Assembly: GCA_902495085.1 (NCBI GenBank) | Contig: CABUWA010000120.1 | Span: 1-6,089, forward strand | Reading direction: 5' to 3' | DNA: 6,089 nucleotides | Origin: an uncultured Collinsella sp. | Lineage (GTDB): Bacteria > Actinomycetota > Coriobacteriia > Coriobacteriales > Coriobacteriaceae | Shown: in pieces, positions 5,971 to 6,089 of the stretch | Numbering within the stretch: the stretch's first letter is position 1 | Layout: every line of letters starts with the position of its first letter | The notes under the pieces: generated by a model | What the model was told of the DNA's origin: nothing | Databases searched by the model: none | The model's input: the letters and a program-made list of their open reading frames with translations, nothing else | Made by a program: the position numbers and the translations under genes

Positions 5971-6089
5971 GGGGGTGCGGACGATTTCTTGGACCGCGCC
6001 TAGGCGTATCCAAGCTTCCTGCGGTACTCCATCGGGCTCAGCCACCCGAGGGACTTCTTGATCCGCTCCTCACGATAGTACACGAGGTA
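5971..6089 (-). mobile_element. 3' end of an IS3-family insertion sequence (cut by the window edge)
   Basis: The right edge enters an insertion sequence lying on the minus strand. Its transposase C-terminus is at 6000-6089 and its outer end is probably near 5971, where the plus strand reads GGGGGTGCGGAC, then GATTTCTTGGACC. This resembles the terminal inverted repeats of IS3-family elements. The other end, the rest of the transposase and any target-site duplication are outside the window, so the exact boundary is uncertain by a few bases. Confidence 0.7.
6000..6089 (-). CDS. IS3-family transposase (OrfB), C-terminal fragment
   Basis: Reading leftward from 6089, 29 codons are open before a TAG stop (6002-6000). 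The peptide begins YLVYYREERIKKSLGW and continues with LSPMEYRRKLGYA. The pattern Y-x-x-Y-Y-x-x-x-R-x-x-x-S-L-G-x-L-S-P-x-x-Y-R is the hallmark C-terminus of IS3-family (IS150-like) DDE transposases of the rve integrase-core group. The catalytic D, D and E residues would lie upstream, outside the window. The usual 'YYN' is 'YYR' here. Nothing visible is broken, but whether the transposase is whole cannot be judged. It converges on the membrane LuxR regulator, whose terminator lies between them. Confidence 0.85.
   Translation of the reverse strand, partial: YLVYYREERIKKSLGWLSPMEYRRKLGYA

Noticed and set aside
4967..6013. A 348-codon open frame on the minus strand, containing a CPLCGGQ string
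   Set aside because: It is antisense to the LuxR regulator and runs through its terminator hairpin and the IS end. Its composition is rich in H, R, Q and G as expected of a shadow frame, and the cysteine string comes from the antisense of the terminator region and 3' end.
1..6089. CRISPR array, tRNA or rRNA genes, phage or toxin-antitoxin genes
   Set aside because: Looked for regular spaced repeats, cloverleaf-type tRNA ends and small overlapping gene pairs. None were seen.

Overview
The window looks like chromosomal DNA from a GC-rich Actinomycetota gut commensal, most likely class Coriobacteriia (Collinsella or a relative). This is inferred from the GC-biased codon use, from a 12-helix membrane protein fused to a LuxR-type DNA-binding domain (a type especially abundant in that class), and from the tightly overlapped sensor operon. 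No rRNA or other taxonomic marker is present, so the assignment is an inference.

Layout. Positions 1-35 hold a strong GC-rich hairpin, the probable terminator of the leftward operon. Positions 75-4074 are a three-gene operon on the minus strand, read right to left: a membrane sensor with a 7-helix module and a degenerate kinase-like tail; a membrane sensor histidine kinase with all key catalytic motifs; and a NarL/FixJ-type response regulator. Both junctions are 4-base start/stop overlaps, so the three proteins are probably translationally coupled and made together. Positions 4075-4363 form a divergent intergenic region with a near-consensus promoter for the rightward gene, several dyads and direct repeats, and a 14-bp hairpin belonging to neither gene body. 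Positions 4364-5902 (plus strand) encode the 12-helix LuxR-type regulator. A perfect 13-bp stem with six T's follows at 5912-5951, and the right edge cuts into the 3' end of an IS3-family insertion sequence on the minus strand (about 5971 to beyond 6089).

Likely joint function. The locus is a pure signalling island: a two-component system with an additional kinase-dead-looking membrane sensor, divergent from a one-component membrane regulator. No transporter operon or enzyme target lies in the window, so signal and regulon cannot be read from it. The most promising unusual points are the pseudokinase-like partner sensor, the membrane-tethered transcription factor, and the structured divergent intergenic region.
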